Below, piece after piece: positions 5,144 through 7,744 of a stretch of DNA of 7,744 bases; positions within the stretch are counted from its first letter, which is position 1; each line of letters begins with the position of its first letter. The DNA is from an uncultured Clostridia bacterium (GTDB taxonomy: Bacteria > Bacillota > Clostridia > Oscillospirales > Acutalibacteraceae): contig CAMJHU010000075.1 in the NCBI GenBank assembly GCA_946405565.1, positions 1-7,744 of the forward strand, in the 5' to 3' direction. Position numbers and translations under genes: made by a program. The notes beneath the pieces were generated by a model, which saw only the letters and a program-made list of their open reading frames with translations, did not search any database and was not told the DNA's origin.

Positions 5144-5152
5144 GGAGGTGAT
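5144..5152 (+). promoter_or_regulatory. Strong ribosome binding site of the CapA-family gene
   Basis: GGAGGTGAT is a nine-base match to the complement of the 16S rRNA 3' end. The GGAGG core is 12 nt from the ATG at 5161, somewhat long, but the extended pairing probably compensates. Confidence 0.7.
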
Positions 5153-5160
5153 ACCAGAAA

Positions 5161-6789
5161 ATGAAACGTATCTCCCGTATCGTCATCGTCAGCCTGCTCA
5201 TGCTCAGCGCGCTGGTAACAGTCGTGGCACTTCACCTCGTCAACAGTCAGAACCGTATTTCTCCGGGAGACAAACCGCTTTCCGCCACCGGTCTCAGCCT
5301 GTCGGACAAGGAATTCGCGCTCTGCACCGGCGAATCCTATCTCTGCGGCGCGTTCTATGACGGGCAGAAGCTCACCGACGCGCGATGGTTCAGCAGCGAT
5401 CCCTCCATTGCTTCCGTCGCGTCCGACGGCATGATTACCGCTCACAGCGTCGGGCAGGTCACCATCCGCGCCGAATATTCCGAACATCAGGAAGTGGAAG
5501 CGACACTCTGGGTCTATACCAAACCCGACGACTCCGCCGCCAAGCGCATCCGTTCTCTCGCCTCCGATGGGGGAGATGATGCGTTTCTTTCCTTTGCCAC
5601 GCTTGCCCGGCAGCTTGCCTGCGCGAAGAATTATAAGGTCAAGCCTCTCGCCGACCTGCTGGACGGTCTGGTGCAATTCGGCAATCAGGGGGCAGGGAGC
5701 AATGGTTCTCCCGAAAAAGCGTGGCAGCAGATACAAGCTGCGCAACGTGCGCTTGACGGCGGCGAATGTCAGTCAATTGACGCGGATACGCTCCGACGTG
5801 CGGCTCTCTCCTCCTACTGTCAGGGCGAAAAACTCGCGGGCGGTGTGACGCTCTCCTTCGCCGGCGACTGTACCTTCGCTTACTTCAACGAAACTGATAG
5901 TTCCCATATGTTCCCTTCGGTCTATCGGCAGTCCGGCAGTGTCACCTATCCCCTTGACCGGACCAGAAATATCTTTGCCGCCGACGATCTCACCGTGGTC
6001 AATCTCGAAGGCACCTTCACCGAATCCCGCCGTCACAAGGACAAGACCTTCTATTTCCGCGGAGATCCTTCCTATGTCAATATTCTTACCCATTCCTCTG
6101 TTGAGGCGGTTACAGTGGAAAACAACCACTCGATGGATTACTTTGACGAAGGCTACAACGATACCCTGCGCTGTCTTGGCGACGCCAAAATCCGCTATAC
6201 CACGGCACTCTCCCCCGCCGTCGTGGAAATCGGTGCGTATCGCGTCGTGCTTCTCTCTCTTTCGATGGTGGGCAGTGAATATACCCCCACATACCGCACC
6301 GCAATAGAAGCTGCGATTCGTTCCTATCGCAACAGCGATACTGTCATAATCGTGAATCTGCACTGGGGAATCGAAGGCAGCAGCGTCCCCGAATCATGGC
6401 AGGTGGAAGCGGCACACAGCATGATCGACGCTGGCGCGGATATGGTGGTGGGGCATCACCCCCACGTCTTACAAGGCATAGAGGTCTACAACGGTCATTA
6501 TATCGCTTACAGCCTCGGTAATTTCAGCTTCGGCGGCAATTCCTCCGCCCGCAGTCCCGACACCGTGATTCTCCGTGCCTCCTTCATCGATGATACCGAC
6601 GGAAACCGCCGCACTCGTGTATCCGTTATCCCCTGTCTCACTACTTCCTCCGGCAGCGCGGTGAATAATTTTCAGCCCATCCCGCTCTTCGGCAGTCGGG
6701 GGGATGACGCCATCAACCGTCTGCTCACCCTTAGCGCCAAATTGGATCACGGCATTCCGGTTGTTTCATGGCACCGCATTCCGGATTGA
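5161..6789 (+). CDS. Membrane-anchored CapA-family (PGA_cap, metallophosphatase-like) protein with an N-terminal BIG2-like domain
   Basis: This 542-residue envelope protein has three parts. Residues 1-28 are a basic start plus one hydrophobic segment (IVIVSLLMLSALVTVVALHL), a signal anchor without a clear cleavage site. Residues about 43-118 resemble a bacterial Ig-like BIG2 domain (ARWFSSDPSIASVASDGMIT, then GQVTIRAEY). After a helical linker, residues about 228-500 form the CapA domain with its metallophosphatase-like motifs: SFAGDCTF (232-239, Asp236), NLEGTF (281-286), ENNHSMDY (320-327, His323 and Asp326), LHWGIE (400-405), GHHPHVLQ (431-438) and YSLGNFSF (450-457). The founding member takes part in poly-gamma-glutamate capsule synthesis in Bacillus, but many homologues lie outside capsule loci, as here: no capB or capC gene is near, so an actual capsule role is unproven. 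It probably acts outside the membrane, downstream of trmL in one operon, and ends at a strong terminator. Confidence 0.9.
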   Translation: MKRISRIVIVSLLMLSALVTVVALHLVNSQNRISPGDKPLSATGLSLSDKEFALCTGESYLCGAFYDGQKLTDARWFSSDPSIASVASDGMITAHSVGQVTIRAEYSEHQEVEATLWVYTKPDDSAAKRIRSLASDGGDDAFLSFATLARQLACAKNYKVKPLADLLDGLVQFGNQGAGSNGSPEKAWQQIQAAQRALDGGECQSIDADTLRRAALSSYCQGEKLAGGVTLSFAGDCTFAYFNETDSSHMFPSVYRQSGSVTYPLDRTRNIFAADDLTVVNLEGTFTESRRHKDKTFYFRGDPSYVNILTHSSVEAVTVENNHSMDYFDEGYNDTLRCLGDAKIRYTTALSPAVVEIGAYRVVLLSLSMVGSEYTPTYRTAIEAAIRSYRNSDTVIIVNLHWGIEGSSVPESWQVEAAHSMIDAGADMVVGHHPHVLQGIEVYNGHYIAYSLGNFSFGGNSSARSPDTVILRASFIDDTDGNRRTRVSVIPCLTTSSGSAVNNFQPIPLFGSRGDDAINRLLTLSAKLDHGIPVVSWHRIPD

Positions 6790-6808
6790 CCAATCCCTCT
6801 CCACAGAA

Positions 6809-6866
6809 AAACCGTTCCGATCTGCACCATACGGCACAGGTCGGAACGGTTTGCCTTTGTATTTCA
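6809..6866. terminator. Bidirectional terminator between the CapA-family gene and the DUF975 gene
   Basis: A 16-bp stem (6809-6824 with 6837-6852, one G-U pair) encloses a 12-nt loop. TTTGCCTTTGTATTT follows on the plus strand and TTTTTCTG on the minus strand, so it can end both convergent transcripts. Between it and the DUF975 stop codon (about 6867-6931) I see no further signal. Confidence 0.8.
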
Positions 6867-6931
6867 GAAACTATATCAAACGACAATCAATGATTCTGTG
6901 TTTCAATGGAACGGTATAAAGCACGCTGCTA

Positions 6932-7744
6932 TTACTCAGCGGGAGCTTCCTCAGCGGCGGGAGCTTCCTCAGCGGACTCGCCACCCATTACGTCCTTGCA
7001 GTTCTCTTCAGAGTGAACATAGCCTTCCTCAGCGGCAGGAGCCTCTTCAGCAGCAGGAGCTTCCACAGGAGCGGGAGCTTCCACAGCAGCAGGAGCTTCC
7101 TCCGCGGCATTCGACGCGGCAGTGACAGCGGCGGCAGCGGCAGCCGCTTCTACGGGTGCAGCAGCGTTTGCGTCAGCGGGAGTAGCTGCTGCCTGATCAA
7201 AAGGGACGATGGGAGCCTGTTCTGCGGGCAGGCAGATGTCAGGAACATCCTGCAGCTGCACGGAACCGTTGCCCACAGCGTCAGCCTTCAGCTTGTAATA
7301 TGCCTCTACATCGGTAGCCTGCATGTAGGGAGCAATCCAGATGTAAGCCAGACCGCAGGTGCAGATACCCAGGATATGCCAGAGAATGAAGGAGAGATCC
7401 AGCACGAAGAGCTTGCCTTTGTTGCCCTTGGTCATAGCCTTGGACATTCTGAAGGCTTCCTTGCTGGAAAGCGAGGGATTCTCACCCAGCAGATACGGCA
7501 CCATACTGTACTCGTAAGACTTGATGATACCCGGAATGATAAAGAGCAAGCTCCACAGAGCGATCTTCACACCCATCCAGAGCATGATCAAACCGACATG
7601 AGCGAACTTCTTGAGAGGAGTGAAGATTTCGCCGAAACCGGTCTTCAGACCGCGGCTCATCTCAAAGAAACGGAGCAGACCGACGGACAGCGGGAACGTA
7701 AGCAGTACTTCCACTACCAGATTGAGAATACCTTGGAGGGAGGA
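6932..7744 (-). CDS. DUF975 family integral membrane protein with Ala/Glu/Pro-rich C-terminal tail; N-terminus outside the window
   Basis: The open frame continues to the window edge without a stop, so the GTG at 7714 is most likely an internal Val and the gene is 5'-partial; 270 codons are visible. Numbered from the edge, residues 1-27 are the end of a hydrophobic segment. Hydrophobic stretches at about 51-74 (ending SLLFIIPGIIKSYEYSMVPY) and 112-141 (ending YIWIAPYMQAT) carry the DUF975 signature, including ENPSLSSKEAFRMSKAMTKG (88-107). The function of DUF975 proteins is unknown. From about residue 155 the protein is low-complexity and rich in Ala, Glu and Pro, with hexad repeats (E/V)EAPA(A/P) at 215-238 and 259-270. 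These flank a different segment of about 20 residues with YVHSEENCKDVMGG (242-255). Such a tail is not part of the usual domain. It may be a flexible acidic spacer; which side of the membrane it lies on cannot be told from this fragment. Confidence 0.85.
   Translation of the reverse strand, partial: SSLQGILNLVVEVLLTFPLSVGLLRFFEMSRGLKTGFGEIFTPLKKFAHVGLIMLWMGVKIALWSLLFIIPGIIKSYEYSMVPYLLGENPSLSSKEAFRMSKAMTKGNKGKLFVLDLSFILWHILGICTCGLAYIWIAPYMQATDVEAYYKLKADAVGNGSVQLQDVPDICLPAEQAPIVPFDQAAATPADANAAAPVEAAAAAAAVTAASNAAEEAPAAVEAPAPVEAPAAEEAPAAEEGYVHSEENCKDVMGGESAEEAPAAEEAPAE
6935..7102 (-). repeat. 18-bp coding repeats in the DUF975 tail
   Basis: Imperfect 18-bp units, each encoding a hexapeptide of the type EEAPAA, occur four times at 7031-7102 and twice at 6935-6970. 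The 60 bp between them do not repeat. The near-identical DNA (GGGAGCTTCC recurring at an 18-bp interval at 6941 and 6959) points to replication slippage, so copy number may vary between strains. Confidence 0.7.

Noticed and set aside
5116..6363. Antisense open frames of about 200 codons (5116-5745 and 5773-6363) opposite the CapA-family gene
   Set aside because: These are shadows of a well-supported coding region; their compositions are unlike real proteins and they lack ribosome sites.
6752..6784. GCATTCCGG occurring twice at the end of the CapA-family gene, the complement of the GGAATGC heptamer
   Set aside because: Only two copies exist, 24 bp apart, with no 7-bp period and both in sensible coding sequence; probably coincidence.
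7712..7714. GTG as the true start of the DUF975 protein
   Set aside because: The frame stays open to the window edge and the upstream residues continue a hydrophobic segment, so the gene most likely begins outside the window.
1..7744. Search for CRISPR arrays, insertion sequences, toxin-antitoxin pairs, phage genes, tRNA or rRNA
   Set aside because: No spaced direct repeats, transposase motifs, paired small genes of that type or RNA gene sequences were seen. The XRE gene has no toxin-like partner in the same operon.

Overview
The window looks like an ordinary chromosomal segment of a fairly GC-rich, low-oxygen Gram-positive bacterium. My best guess is Bacillota, class Clostridia, perhaps an Oscillospiraceae-type gut commensal. 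This rests on AGGAGGTGAT-type ribosome binding sites, SigA-type promoters (TTGACA/TATAAT), a DUF975 membrane protein, an extracytoplasmic D,D-carboxypeptidase and a small solitary XRE regulator of the kind common in that class. The assignment is an inference from gene content; no rRNA or other marker is present.

Layout, left to right. (1) The 5' two-fifths or so of uvrB on the minus strand (1-652), with a SigA promoter and a degenerate LexA-like box. (2) Divergent from it, a secreted D-alanyl-D-alanine carboxypeptidase (829-2085, +) whose last ten codons are made of a 7-bp tandem repeat, followed by a strong bidirectional terminator. (3) An AT-rich membrane acyltransferase (2136-3101, -) transcribed from a perfect-consensus promoter that carries a 9-bp dyad, next to a divergent XRE regulator (3217-3492, +). 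(4) A shared bidirectional terminator, then a Cu/Zn-type superoxide dismutase without signal peptide (3551-4078, -) and a 62-residue membrane-anchored small protein (4244-4432, -), separated by a terminator hairpin and a second 7-bp repeat array. (5) A probable two-gene operon on the plus strand: trmL (4606-5121) and a membrane-anchored CapA-family protein with an N-terminal BIG2-like domain (5161-6789), closed by a bidirectional terminator. (6) A DUF975 integral membrane protein on the minus strand (6932 to beyond 7744) with a long Ala/Glu/Pro-rich C-terminal tail.

The genes do not form one pathway: DNA repair, cell-wall trimming, possible envelope acylation, oxidative defence, tRNA wobble modification and envelope functions lie side by side as short transcription units, nearly all bounded by hairpin terminators. 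The one pair with visible regulatory logic is the acyltransferase and XRE regulator, where an operator-like dyad sits inside the acyltransferase promoter. This pair differs from its surroundings in base composition (one hand-counted 60-bp line in the acyltransferase has 17 G+C, against 43 in a carboxypeptidase line), which suggests recent acquisition of at least the acyltransferase.

I found no CRISPR array, insertion sequence, tRNA, rRNA or phage gene, and nothing I would call a new multi-gene system. The most unusual signals are the heptamer repeat arrays that contain stop codons, the promoter-embedded dyad, the Arg-to-Lys change in the SOD, and the DUF975 tail.
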